30,542 bases of DNA from Bacteroidota bacterium (lineage in GTDB: Bacteria > Bacteroidota > Bacteroidia > Flavobacteriales > Weeksellaceae), in contig JAEZWE010000031.1 of the NCBI GenBank assembly GCA_023420435.1, forward strand, positions 1-30,542, in the 5' to 3' direction. The notes beneath the pieces were generated by a model. The model was not told the DNA's origin and ran no database searches. It saw nothing but the letters and a program-made list of their open reading frames with translations. The position numbers and the translations under genes were made by a program. Below are positions 1 to 8,588 of this stretch, in pieces (within the stretch, counting starts at the first letter, position 1; each line of letters starts with the position of its first letter).

Positions 1-849
1 ATCTGTAACCACAGCTTTTGCTCTTTCAACCAAATAATTGAACTCCAAATATCCCAATGGTTCAATTAGGTTTAAACGAGGGTGTTGAACACCTAAATTC
101 TCCAAAATCTTAGCCGTTCTTGGATGAACTGGAAAAACAAGAGGTAAATCCTGTGAGTTTGAAATAATTTCATCTAACAGATCTTTTAATTTGTGTTCTT
201 CATCTACATTTGCTGGTCGGTGAAGCGTCATTACTAAATATTCCTTATCTATAAGACCTATTTCATCCCAAATTTCGGGCTTTTGAAATTTGGTTCTGTT
301 TCTAAGAAGTGTATCAATCATCGTATTACCAACAAAGAAAATTTGCTGTTCATTTATACCACTTTTCCTTAAATTATCATTGGCTACTTCGGAAGTCGTA
401 AAAAAATAGTTTGTGATTGAATCTGTAACTAAACGGTTTATTTCCTCCGGCATCGACCAATCATCAGAACGAATTCCTGCTTCTACATGAGCTACTTTTG
501 TATGTAGTTTTTGTGCTGTTATTGCGCAAGCCATCGTAGAAGTTACATCACCCACAACTAATACTAAATCCGTTGGATTTTCCATTAATTCTTTCTCAAA
601 ACGAACCATAATGTTAGCAGTTTGCTCTGCTTGTGTACCACCACCTGATTCTAAGTTAGCATGGGGTTCCGGAATTTCTAACTGTTGAAAAAAATCTCCA
701 GACATCTTTTTATCATAATGCTGTCCTGTATGAATTAATCTGTAATTAAGATCATTTCCCTCTTTACGCGCTTTTTCAATCGCATGGATAATTGGTGCAA
801 TTTTCATAAAATTTGGACGAGCACCAGCAATTATTGTAACATTTTTCAT
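1..849 (-). CDS. wecB: UDP-N-acetylglucosamine 2-epimerase (non-hydrolysing), 3' end cut off
   Basis: Interconverts UDP-GlcNAc and UDP-ManNAc (or a 2-epimer pair of a modified UDP-HexNAc) in the cytoplasm to supply the polysaccharide operon. I translated it by hand from the ATG at 847–849: 283 open codons reach the window edge, so roughly the last 90 residues of a ~375-residue family are missing. Visible family marks are an N-terminal GARPNFMK stretch, HTGQHYD near residue 42, a VVGDVTST segment, HVEAGIRS followed by MPEEINR, and TLHRPANV. It sits 14 nt downstream of the WbuB-like glycosyltransferase and is the last gene visible in the operon. WbpI, which makes UDP-ManNAc3NAcA, belongs to the same superfamily, so with the amidotransferase genes nearby the substrate could be a 2,3-diamino uronic acid rather than plain UDP-GlcNAc. 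The sequence does not resemble FnlC as I remember it. Family assignment is secure; exact substrate is not. Confidence 0.9.
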   Translation of the reverse strand, partial: MKNVTIIAGARPNFMKIAPIIHAIEKARKEGNDLNYRLIHTGQHYDKKMSGDFFQQLEIPEPHANLESGGGTQAEQTANIMVRFEKELMENPTDLVLVVGDVTSTMACAITAQKLHTKVAHVEAGIRSDDWSMPEEINRLVTDSITNYFFTTSEVANDNLRKSGINEQQIFFVGNTMIDTLLRNRTKFQKPEIWDEIGLIDKEYLVMTLHRPANVDEEHKLKDLLDEIISNSQDLPLVFPVHPRTAKILENLGVQHPRLNLIEPLGYLEFNYLVERAKAVVTD

Positions 850-863
850 TATTTAAAAGCAGC

Positions 864-2099
864 TTAATTGATAGTTTCTTTTATTTTTTCAAGATATTTA
901 CAAGCTAAAACTTCACGATCAAAGTTTTGTTTTGCATACTGGTATCCATTTTCACCTTCAATGATTAATTTTGATGGACTATTAAGATATTCTCTAATAA
1001 TTCTATTATATTCCTCTGTATTTTCCGGCTCAACATACGTTCCAGCTTTGGCTTCATTCACTAATTCTCTTGAGACTCCATCAATAGCCATTAAAACTGG
1101 TTTCTTACAAGAGAAATAATCAAATGTTTTATTGGAATATACGGTTTTAAAAGTATCCACTTTTTTAAGAATTGAGGCTCCCATTTCTGATGCAATAATG
1201 TATTTGAATACCTCTTTTTTAGGAACCGGATCCAAAAACCTAACATTTTTAACTTTCATCTGCTGCGCCATTTTTTGTAGATTGGGCTTATCCATTCCTT
1301 GTCCTATTAACAGAAAAAGGACGTTGGTATCCTCCAAAACTTTCCCAGCATGCAGAACTTGCTCCAAATGATTGGCTACCCCATGAGCTCCAACATAGGT
1401 AATTAAAAATTTACCTTCCAAATCATGTTCTTTTCTAAAATTATCTCGATCAAAATTCTGCAAAATCTCTTCTGAAAGCGAGAAGTCAGCCGCGTTAGGA
1501 ATCATCATGAGTTTTTCTTCAGGAACATTTTTTTTATCTCTTAGTGTATTGTAAAACGCTGGCGTAAGCACATTAATTTTTTGGGATTTTTTATAAATAA
1601 ATTCTTCAACTGACAAAGCAAACTTGATAATCGTTTTATTTGTTAAAATTCCGGTATCAATTGCAGATTCAGGCCAAAGATCTCTAACTTCAAAAATCAT
1701 GGGAATTCTTTTGACCAATGAAATAAAGTAGCCGGAAATACCTACAAACAATGGAGGTGATGTTACCAAAACCACATCATACCGACCTTTGATCTTGAAC
1801 AAACCCGCCCACAAAGATGAAAACATGAATGAAAAGTAAGCCCACAACCTTCCTATAAAACCGCTATTATACGCTTCTGACACATGGCAGCGCTGCACGT
1901 TTACATTACCCTGTTTTTTTTTCACAAAGTACTTTCCTTTGTATTCCGGTCTTTTTTCTGAACCGCTATAATGCATCATTCCAGCAATTACGGTAACTTC
2001 ATGACCCGCATCTGTCCAAACTTTGGTAATTTCATTCCAACGTGAACCACCGGAATCGTCTTCCTCTAGAAAATATTGGTGAAGTAAAAGGATTTTCAT
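864..2099 (-). CDS. WbuB-like GT4 family glycosyltransferase
   Basis: 411 residues, a GT-B glycosyltransferase that should add one sugar to the lipid-linked repeat unit on the cytoplasmic face of the inner membrane. The N-terminus MKILLLHQYFLEED with SGGSRWNE and the TSPPLFVG segment near residue 112 are typical of the WbuB subgroup (in E. coli WbuB transfers N-acetyl-L-fucosamine). The C-terminal half has the GT4 donor-site pattern: YVGAHGVANHLEQVL, LLIGQGMDKPNL, then YSNKTFDYFSCKKPVL. Its ATG overlaps the stop codon of the upstream heparinase-family gene by 4 nt, implying translational coupling. The donor sugar cannot be read from sequence, and FucNAc is only the known precedent. Confidence in the family is high, in the WbuB subgroup moderate. 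Confidence 0.85.
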   Translation of the reverse strand: MKILLLHQYFLEEDDSGGSRWNEITKVWTDAGHEVTVIAGMMHYSGSEKRPEYKGKYFVKKKQGNVNVQRCHVSEAYNSGFIGRLWAYFSFMFSSLWAGLFKIKGRYDVVLVTSPPLFVGISGYFISLVKRIPMIFEVRDLWPESAIDTGILTNKTIIKFALSVEEFIYKKSQKINVLTPAFYNTLRDKKNVPEEKLMMIPNAADFSLSEEILQNFDRDNFRKEHDLEGKFLITYVGAHGVANHLEQVLHAGKVLEDTNVLFLLIGQGMDKPNLQKMAQQMKVKNVRFLDPVPKKEVFKYIIASEMGASILKKVDTFKTVYSNKTFDYFSCKKPVLMAIDGVSRELVNEAKAGTYVEPENTEEYNRIIREYLNSPSKLIIEGENGYQYAKQNFDREVLACKYLEKIKETIN

Positions 2100-3949
2100 T
2101 TATAGGTTATTATCGTTTTTATTTTTTTGAAAAAAGGAAAATAAATAGACTTCATTTCTTTCATTTCACCATAATAATCAGAATTAAAGGAATCAAAAGT
2201 TATTTCTTTCCCCTCACTTTCAAAACTAATTTTTGCAGAGTTAGGATGCCATATTTGTCTCTTTTCCAAATGATCCATGTCATTTAGTTGATCTGAAACA
2301 AACCATTTATTCTCGATTTTAGAAATTTCAATTCTTCTTTTGTGTTTAACTGTTTCTTTTAAAAATCTGAAAGCATAAATTTCGCCTTCAAAAATATAAC
2401 TATTTTCAGTTTGTTTCCAAACTACTTTCCCAGCTTGTGTCCAATAATACCAAATAAACCTTCCACCACGTAACATTTGAGAATGATTTTCTATCATCAC
2501 CGAATTGTGGGATTTTGTACCCATAAAATATTCCAAAATTTCGGGATCGGTATTGTATTTATAGGTTCCAGAATCTCTAAGAATATTTTCTCCTTTGTAC
2601 CATAAATCGAGATGCAAATTATCTGCTTGTGCAGGACGATCTTTGTGATTTCCACATCGAATAAAAGTGAAAAAGTCGCCTTGCCTAAGCAAATAAAATC
2701 CTCCATTTACAAAACTTTGCGGTGTAAAATCTTTTTCAAGTTTTTGGAAATTATTTTCTGATTTTTTTTGTTCTCCAAACCAAATGCTATCTTCATGGAT
2801 GAAAGTTTCATTATAAATATCTTTCTGTATCAAGATTTTATGCAGTGTATTCAATTGTGGTCGATAATCACGATAATCTGAATCAGAAAATGGAAAAAAC
2901 AATGCGCCATCATTTGAACCGTAGTTTGGTAACCAACCATTTTCATCTTGAGTACATTGATAAAGAAAATTCAGAGATTTATAAGCTTTTTCATAAACAT
3001 TTTCTGAAAATGGTTTTTCAAAAAATTCTGAAACTGAAAACGCCAATGAAAATAATTGAATTACAACCCGATGATAATTCATTGAAAATTGAAGAAAAGT
3101 ACCATCTTCATAGATCTGATAATCGATTTCTTCTTCAAACCATTTCCTTCCTTTTTCGCTCCATTTTTCTGTTTCAGGTATAAATGGAAATATCATATTG
3201 CTTAATGCCAGAAATAAAGTTTCTGTAATGGCGTGATTGTTACGAACCGCAATTCTAGAAAAATCGATATGATGATATACGTGATGCAAAGACCAGTAAA
3301 TTACATTTTGAATTCTGTTCCAACGTTCTTCTGTTAACGCTTCAGAATCTCTGTAATATGACAAAGCAAAACACCAATTAAATATTCTCAAAGAAATTTC
3401 CTGACTACAACGCCAATTTGGTCCTTTGTTAATAGGATTAGCTTTGATCCAAGAATCTATTTCTGAAAAAACAAACTCACTTAAATCATTACTTGTATGA
3501 AAATCGTAACGTATTAAAGTTAGTAAATAAGAAAATCTTGATTTTTCCCAAACGTATTTTATATCTCCTGCAACTTCGGATAAATCCGCTATTTCAGACC
3601 AATGCTTTGATATATCGTATTTGTATCCATTTGAAGGATTAGTAATCCAATCATAATCTCTTCCAACATTAATCCAATTTTTATTAAAATAAAGAATGTT
3701 TCCAGACAGAATATTTTCTGCTTTTTGTTGTAAACTAACTGAAGGTTTTTTAATACTTGGATTGAAATTTAAAAAAAAATCCTTTTCTGAACGCCACTTC
3801 TCTAATGTTACAAATTTTTTTATATCAGAATTAGCAGGAAAGCGTTTTTTTAGCACCCCTGTTTTTCTTTCAATTTCATGACGAATGCGAAATTTTACAT
3901 AACGCATCCCCATGTTTTTGATCATTTGTGTTCCAAGTTTAACATTCAT
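2096..3949 (-). CDS. Heparinase II/III-family (polysaccharide lyase-like) protein
   Basis: 617 residues with the two-part layout of heparinase II/III enzymes: an N-terminal (alpha/alpha) toroid to about residue 390 and a C-terminal beta-sandwich. Candidate catalytic residues are in view: N238–H239 in RNNHAITE, Y292–H293 in SMNYHR, and His in GNHKDRPA (435), DNLHLDLW (446) and TKSHNSV (481). Such enzymes cleave uronic-acid-containing polysaccharides by beta-elimination. There is no signal peptide (the N-terminus is basic and non-hydrophobic), so a cytoplasmic location is likely, which is odd for a lyase and argues for action on a lipid-linked or nucleotide-linked intermediate, or for export by an unseen route. 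It lies 2 nt after the two-domain oxidoreductase gene and overlaps the WbuB-like gene. I recall this trio as a recurring module in polysaccharide clusters. The family is clear, the role inferred. Confidence 0.85.
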   Translation of the reverse strand: MNVKLGTQMIKNMGMRYVKFRIRHEIERKTGVLKKRFPANSDIKKFVTLEKWRSEKDFFLNFNPSIKKPSVSLQQKAENILSGNILYFNKNWINVGRDYDWITNPSNGYKYDISKHWSEIADLSEVAGDIKYVWEKSRFSYLLTLIRYDFHTSNDLSEFVFSEIDSWIKANPINKGPNWRCSQEISLRIFNWCFALSYYRDSEALTEERWNRIQNVIYWSLHHVYHHIDFSRIAVRNNHAITETLFLALSNMIFPFIPETEKWSEKGRKWFEEEIDYQIYEDGTFLQFSMNYHRVVIQLFSLAFSVSEFFEKPFSENVYEKAYKSLNFLYQCTQDENGWLPNYGSNDGALFFPFSDSDYRDYRPQLNTLHKILIQKDIYNETFIHEDSIWFGEQKKSENNFQKLEKDFTPQSFVNGGFYLLRQGDFFTFIRCGNHKDRPAQADNLHLDLWYKGENILRDSGTYKYNTDPEILEYFMGTKSHNSVMIENHSQMLRGGRFIWYYWTQAGKVVWKQTENSYIFEGEIYAFRFLKETVKHKRRIEISKIENKWFVSDQLNDMDHLEKRQIWHPNSAKISFESEGKEITFDSFNSDYYGEMKEMKSIYFPFFKKIKTIITYK

Positions 3950-3951
3950 TT

Positions 3952-6066
3952 CTAGTCAATATCCACCCAACTTTTTTTCTTTAAACTTTCGATTGCAGCA
4001 AAAGATGCTTTTGTTGTATTTATAATTTCATCAAATGGGATTAATGGTTTCCCACCCTCTTTTATCCTTTTAATTAAGCTTTCAAATTGATTTTTATGAC
4101 CTTTATCCATGGTTGTTTTCAGTTTTGAAAATCCTTTCGTGCCAAAACCTTCAGTAATTCTAAAGTTATCCATTACCAATGTTCTTTCTTGCGAAAAAAC
4201 TTCAACCCTTTCTTTTGAATAGGCTTTAGAACCATTTGCAAAATAGTTGATTACTCCTGTTGAACCATTTTCGTATTTCAATAAAATGCTAGCATTATCT
4301 GTGTTTTCTTCAGGGTTGATTCCCATAGCATTCATGCAAACCGATTTCACTTTACTACCTGTTAGAAAAGTTATCAAATCGATGTAATGACAAGCTTCAC
4401 CGATAATTCTACCTCCTCCCACTTTCATATCATGCACCCATACATTTGGAGGAATTGCACCTGCATTCATAGTGGCGACAACATTCATCTGTGAGTTTCC
4501 TACAAGTTGCTTTATCTTTTCAATGTGGGGTGAAAATCTTCTATTAAAACCAACCGTAACATTTTTTCCCGATTTTTGTTGTGCTTCAATAATTTCAATT
4601 AATTCTTCGTTATTTAACGCCAATGGTTTTTCAACAAACACATTTTTACCCGCTTTGAGTGTTTCAATAACCATAGGAGCATGTAAATTGTGTCTTGTTG
4701 TAATTAATACAAGATCAACCTCATCATCTTTAATAATTTCTTTATAATCTGTTGTTGATTTTGCAATACCGTATTTTTGAGCTAAAGCAGTTCCTGTAAC
4801 TCCACCATTACTAGCAATAAATTTGTAGGATGCTCCACTGTTTTTCAAAGCTGGCATCATGGTCATTTTTGTAAAATTTCCAGAACCAATGATACCTATC
4901 ACTCCTTTTGACGAAGAAAAATCGGTATCTTTAATTTTTACCGATGTTGAAGGTATTTCCGTTTTATCACTATATTTTAAAATTGAAGCAATAGATTTAC
5001 TGCTTCCAATTTCTCCGTAAATATTTTGGAAATTTTCTAAATCAACAACTTCAGTAATCATTTCTTTGACGTGAATTCTATTACTTCTGATAGCTTCTAA
5101 AATGGTTTCAAAATTTCTTTTTTCTGTCCATCTTACGAAAGGAAGTGGATAATCAATTCCTTTCTGCTCATAATCGTCATCATATCTACCAGGTCCATAA
5201 GAACAAGACACTTGAAATGTTAACTCTTTCTCATAAAATTCTGCGCGACTAATATCTAAACCAATAACACCTACTAAAATAATTCTACCTCTTTTACGGC
5301 TCATTCTTGCTGCTTGAGAAATAATATCGTTGTTTTTTGCAGAAGCAGTAATCAAAACTCCATCAGCTCCTATACCTCCCGTTTGTTCTTCAACAAATTT
5401 TACAACATCACCATTTAAAGGATTAAAAGGGATGATCCCCCATTCCTTAGCCATTGCTAATTTTGCTTCATCAATATCGGTTCCTATCACTCTACAACCA
5501 TTAGCTACCAAAAGTTGAGCTGTGAGCAAACCAATCAAACCCATTCCTACAACCACAACGGTTTCTCCTAAAGTCGGATTCAGCAAACGGATTCCCTGTA
5601 ATCCAATAGAACCAATTACCGTAAATGAAGCCTCCTCATCTGAAACATTTTCAGGAATATGTGCCACCAAATTTTTTGGAACACAAACATATTCCGCATG
5701 TTGACCGTTAGAAACCACCCGGTCTCCAATTTTAAAATCGTTAACGCCTTCTCCAACTGCAATTACCTTTCCCACATTGCAATAACCTAAAGGAAGAGGT
5801 TCCCCTAATTTGTTGAAAACGGTTTCTATTGTTGGCATTAAACCGTCTGTTTTTACTTTATCTAAAACCTGCTTTACTTTATCCGGTTGTTGTCTTGCTT
5901 TCTGAATGAGGTTTGATTTTCCAAATTCCACTAACATTCTCTCTGTTCCGAGGGAAACGAGTGACCTTGTGGTTTGAATTAAAACCGTACCTTTTCGCAC
6001 GATTGGTGCCGGAACCTCTTCCAATATGGTTTCTCCTGTTTTAAAGGACTGTATGATTTGTTTCAT
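3952..6066 (-). CDS. Two-domain oxidoreductase: zinc-type alcohol dehydrogenase fused to Gfo/Idh/MocA dehydrogenase
   Basis: 704 residues in two NAD(P)-binding halves. Residues 1–~370 form a medium-chain dehydrogenase/reductase, with a GroES-like segment (EPLPLGYCNVGKV, GDRVVSNGQHAEYV) and a Rossmann loop GMGLIG at 174–179. Residues ~387–704 form a Gfo/Idh/MocA oxidoreductase: GIIGSGNF at 391–398, the hallmark VEKPLAL (EKP 479–481), NRRFSP, and GGGRIIGEACHYID. The natural fusion occurs in polysaccharide loci and probably carries out a two-step redox rearrangement on a nucleotide-sugar or lipid-linked sugar, but no reaction has been established to my knowledge. It follows hisF by 6 nt and precedes the heparinase-family gene by 2 nt. 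The MDR half lacks the usual GHE zinc motif near its N-terminus, so the catalytic zinc may be absent. Confidence 0.88.
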   Translation of the reverse strand: MKQIIQSFKTGETILEEVPAPIVRKGTVLIQTTRSLVSLGTERMLVEFGKSNLIQKARQQPDKVKQVLDKVKTDGLMPTIETVFNKLGEPLPLGYCNVGKVIAVGEGVNDFKIGDRVVSNGQHAEYVCVPKNLVAHIPENVSDEEASFTVIGSIGLQGIRLLNPTLGETVVVVGMGLIGLLTAQLLVANGCRVIGTDIDEAKLAMAKEWGIIPFNPLNGDVVKFVEEQTGGIGADGVLITASAKNNDIISQAARMSRKRGRIILVGVIGLDISRAEFYEKELTFQVSCSYGPGRYDDDYEQKGIDYPLPFVRWTEKRNFETILEAIRSNRIHVKEMITEVVDLENFQNIYGEIGSSKSIASILKYSDKTEIPSTSVKIKDTDFSSSKGVIGIIGSGNFTKMTMMPALKNSGASYKFIASNGGVTGTALAQKYGIAKSTTDYKEIIKDDEVDLVLITTRHNLHAPMVIETLKAGKNVFVEKPLALNNEELIEIIEAQQKSGKNVTVGFNRRFSPHIEKIKQLVGNSQMNVVATMNAGAIPPNVWVHDMKVGGGRIIGEACHYIDLITFLTGSKVKSVCMNAMGINPEENTDNASILLKYENGSTGVINYFANGSKAYSKERVEVFSQERTLVMDNFRITEGFGTKGFSKLKTTMDKGHKNQFESLIKRIKEGGKPLIPFDEIINTTKASFAAIESLKKKSWVDID

Positions 6067-6072
6067 TAGTTT

Positions 6073-6840
6073 TTAAATTTTGTACATTTTTTTTCGAGTT
6101 TCATAATCAGGATAGTTAATTAGAACTGCTTTATACTTTCCTTTAAAAACAAAAAGACTCCCGGCCGAAACACCTATAGTTTTATACCGGCTGATTGCTT
6201 CTTCTATATGTTCTAAACTACCAGCTCCTCCCAAAATTGTCATGGGCATATCCGTTTCTTTTCGGATGCTGTCAAACAATTTAAAATCGAAGCCCTGCAT
6301 TTTTCCGTCTTCATCCACAGCGTTAATTGCTAATTCCCCTATTCCGATTTGCTGAAGTTCCTTAACAAAATCAATCAGTTTTTTATTTGATGTCTTTTTC
6401 CCATTAGCATAGACAATTTCATAACCTCCAAAAAGTTTTTTCTTTTTGATATCCAAAATTACTACAACACTCTGTATTCCAACTGCATCTCCGATTTCCT
6501 TTAATATCTGAGGATTCTCCAAAGCAGCTGAACTAATAGCTACTTTCTCAGCGCCTAATCCAATAATTTTTTTTGCCTGTTCTACTGTTTTTACTCCTCC
6601 ACCATAACAAAAAGGCATTCTACATTCTACCGCTAAATTTTTAATTAACTGAAAATCCGGCTCACGACCTTCAACACTGGCATCAATATCCAGAACCAAC
6701 AACTCATCTACTTCCTTTTCATTAAAAATTTTTACGGCATTAATAGGATCACCGACATATTTTGGATCTTTAAAACTGACTGTTTTAACCAAACCTTTTT
6801 TATGCACTAAAAGGCAGGGTGTAATTCTTGATCTTAACAT
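6073..6840 (-). CDS. hisF2: HisF paralogue for sugar amidination (HisF2-type)
   Basis: 255 residues, a full-length HisF-type TIM barrel. In histidine synthesis HisF receives ammonia from HisH and cyclises PRFAR, using Asp11 and Asp130. Here the N-terminus reads RITPCLLVHKK, so position 11 is Leu, not Asp, while D130 in VVVILDIKK is kept. Loss of Asp11 argues against imidazole glycerol phosphate synthesis. In Pseudomonas aeruginosa O-antigen loci a HisF2/HisH2 pair supplies ammonia to WbpG, and here hisF directly follows hisH and the WbpG-type gene, so the same job is inferred: conducting ammonia toward an N-acetyl-sugar amidotransferase. Its ATG overlaps the hisH stop by 1 nt. No other histidine genes are near. 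An ordinary hisF is the alternative, but context and the active-site change count against it. Confidence 0.88.
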   Translation of the reverse strand: MLRSRITPCLLVHKKGLVKTVSFKDPKYVGDPINAVKIFNEKEVDELLVLDIDASVEGREPDFQLIKNLAVECRMPFCYGGGVKTVEQAKKIIGLGAEKVAISSAALENPQILKEIGDAVGIQSVVVILDIKKKKLFGGYEIVYANGKKTSNKKLIDFVKELQQIGIGELAINAVDEDGKMQGFDFKLFDSIRKETDMPMTILGGAGSLEHIEEAISRYKTIGVSAGSLFVFKGKYKAVLINYPDYETRKKMYKI

Positions 6841-7454
6841 TATAATTTGGCAAAATTATGAAGCAGATTCACTCCGTTATGATGACTTTTTTCCGGGTGG
6901 AACTGCACCCCGAAAACATTCTTATTATTTATCGCACTTGCAAAATCAGAACCGTACCTCGTCGTTGTTAAAACATCTTCATCATGAGAACATTCAAAAT
7001 AATAACTGTGAAGAAAGTAAAAACCAAAGTCAATATCCACATCGTCAAAAAGCGGACTTTGTTTTTTTATTTCCACTGTATTCCATCCTAAATGAGGTAA
7101 GGCTGGCTTTTGTATCAGCAGGGATTTATCAATTTTTTTAACTTTTCCCTTTATGTATCCTAAGCCCGGTAAAGTTCCTTCTTCACTAGATTCCCCCAAA
7201 ATCTGCATACCCACGCAAATTCCCATTATTGGGACATTATTTTGCAGCACCTCTTTATCCAACACTTCTCTAAAACCAAGCGAATCCAAAGTAGAAATGG
7301 TTTCATCAAAAGCACCCACTCCCGGCAAAAACAATTTTTTCGCTCCTACCACTTCTTCAGGAGAATTTGCAATATGGTATTCAACATTCAATTTTTCATA
7401 AATATTGCATATTGCACTGATGTTTCCGGAACCATAATTGATAATTGTAATCAT
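6840..7454 (-). CDS. hisH2: HisH paralogue, glutamine amidotransferase subunit (HisH2-type)
   Basis: 204 residues, a class I glutamine amidotransferase that hydrolyses glutamine and passes ammonia to its HisF partner. The oxyanion loop is visible as LPGVGAFDETI (44–54). The catalytic triad is intact: Cys80 in MGICVGMQ, His186 and Glu188 in VQFHPEKS. Length matches HisH. The gene overlaps the amidotransferase upstream by 4 nt (ATGA) and hisF downstream by 1 nt, so the three should be made together. By analogy with P. aeruginosa wbpG–hisH2–hisF2, the ammonia is used to turn an N-acetyl group on a sugar into an acetamidino group, rather than for histidine. The family call is near certain; the pathway rests on context. 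Confidence 0.92.
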   Translation of the reverse strand: MITIINYGSGNISAICNIYEKLNVEYHIANSPEEVVGAKKLFLPGVGAFDETISTLDSLGFREVLDKEVLQNNVPIMGICVGMQILGESSEEGTLPGLGYIKGKVKKIDKSLLIQKPALPHLGWNTVEIKKQSPLFDDVDIDFGFYFLHSYYFECSHDEDVLTTTRYGSDFASAINNKNVFGVQFHPEKSHHNGVNLLHNFAKL

Positions 7455-8584
7455 CTTTTAATCGACTTTTCTATTCCTAATGCTTTTAAGACTTTGGCTC
7501 CGGTTTTAAACATTGATTCGTTGTTTTTATAATCCCAATAGAATTTCTTTTCCATCGTAAAGTATTGTCTTAATTCTTCTGGAGAAATCCCTAATTTGGT
7601 TGCAATGTAGTTGAATTCTTCTTCTATTTTTTCCGGATCATAAGCTGGTTTTTTCAATTTTTCCAAGGCTTCGTTCCTCGATAATTGTTCTGTTAAAATA
7701 AGACTCGAAAACTGCACTCTTCTCGTATCAAAACCAAATCTTTCCGGCAACCAGTATCCCTCATAAAATTTGGTAAATCTAGACTCAAAGTGCTTTTGTG
7801 GATAAGGTTTCCATCCATATTCATCCGCAAGCATTTTCAATGCATCCTCCTTGATATAAGGTCTGTAATTCAATAATTTAAGAACCTGAATATTGCGTAT
7901 ATATCTTAAATAGAATTTGTGCCTAAAAATTGGACTGAAGGGATAGCTTTCCATTTTTACGGTACTAAATTTATCCATAATATCCTTCAGCTGTGCCATA
8001 TCCGTTCCATAATATAGCCATTCCATAGGGTTTCTTACACATTCTGTAGAAATATTTCCTCCGTTCAGGATGTACTTGATGTTGTGTTTATCTGCAAAAT
8101 TATACAGTGTAGCAATAAAGGCATGATCTTGTGGAATATCTAAATGAGGCACACCTGATTTGAAGAAAGCTAACTGAAAATCCTTCATTTCTTCCCAGTT
8201 GATTACTTCTGTAAACAAATCAAGGCCTAATTTATCAATCATTACCTGAATATTATTTACTGCCAATTCAGAATTCCAACCCCCATCAACATGAAAAACC
8301 AATGGTCTTAATCCAAATTCTTTAACGGCAATGTGCAGCATGTAAGAGCTGTCAACTCCTCCGCTCATTCCTAAGATACAGTCGAAATCTTTTCCTTCGC
8401 CTTCTTTTTTTATTTTTTCAACGATTTTAAGCAGCTCGTTTTTTCCTCTATCATCTGTATGCCAATTAGGTTTTACATTTTCATAAAAATCATTGCAATG
8501 GTCACAAACTCCCTTTTCATCAAAAGTAATTCGGCTGTCGCTTGTGTCCATGACACAGTTGGTGCATATTTGGTAGGGTCTCAT
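7451..8584 (-). CDS. wbpG: N-acetyl sugar amidotransferase (WbpG/PseA family)
   Basis: 377 residues, an ATP-dependent enzyme of the PP-loop (adenine alpha-hydrolase-like) fold that converts an N-acetyl group of a sugar to an acetamidino group using ammonia. Two CxxC pairs near the N-terminus, C7/C10 in ICTNCVMD and C27/C30 in VCDHC, probably bind zinc. The PP-loop is SGGVDSSY at 74–81 (preceded by ILGM). Further family landmarks are FHVDGGWNS and ILNGGNISTE. Known relatives include WbpG (ManNAc3NAmA in P. aeruginosa O-antigen) and PseA (acetamidino pseudaminic acid in Campylobacter). No pseudaminic acid genes are in view, so a WbpG-like role with the adjacent HisH/HisF is preferred. It lies 4 nt downstream of a glycosyltransferase gene. 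Confidence 0.92.
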   Translation of the reverse strand: MRPYQICTNCVMDTSDSRITFDEKGVCDHCNDFYENVKPNWHTDDRGKNELLKIVEKIKKEGEGKDFDCILGMSGGVDSSYMLHIAVKEFGLRPLVFHVDGGWNSELAVNNIQVMIDKLGLDLFTEVINWEEMKDFQLAFFKSGVPHLDIPQDHAFIATLYNFADKHNIKYILNGGNISTECVRNPMEWLYYGTDMAQLKDIMDKFSTVKMESYPFSPIFRHKFYLRYIRNIQVLKLLNYRPYIKEDALKMLADEYGWKPYPQKHFESRFTKFYEGYWLPERFGFDTRRVQFSSLILTEQLSRNEALEKLKKPAYDPEKIEEEFNYIATKLGISPEELRQYFTMEKKFYWDYKNNESMFKTGAKVLKALGIEKSIKR

Positions 8585-8588
8585 AATC

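Noticed and set aside
1..849. FnlC-type UDP-L-FucNAc epimerase implied by the adjacent WbuB-like gene
   Set aside because: The motif pattern (GARPNFMK, HTGQHYD, MPEEINR) is unlike FnlC as I remember it, and no fnlA/fnlB is in the window.
2845..3183. Plus-strand open frame inside the heparinase-family gene
   Set aside because: It lies antisense in a well-supported gene, with no family resemblance or start signals; the same applies to the other antisense frames within the capsule, glyA, nrdA and nrdB genes.
6073..8584. Fragment of the histidine biosynthesis operon
   Set aside because: HisF has lost Asp11, no other his genes are present, and the neighbours are a WbpG-type amidotransferase and polysaccharide genes.
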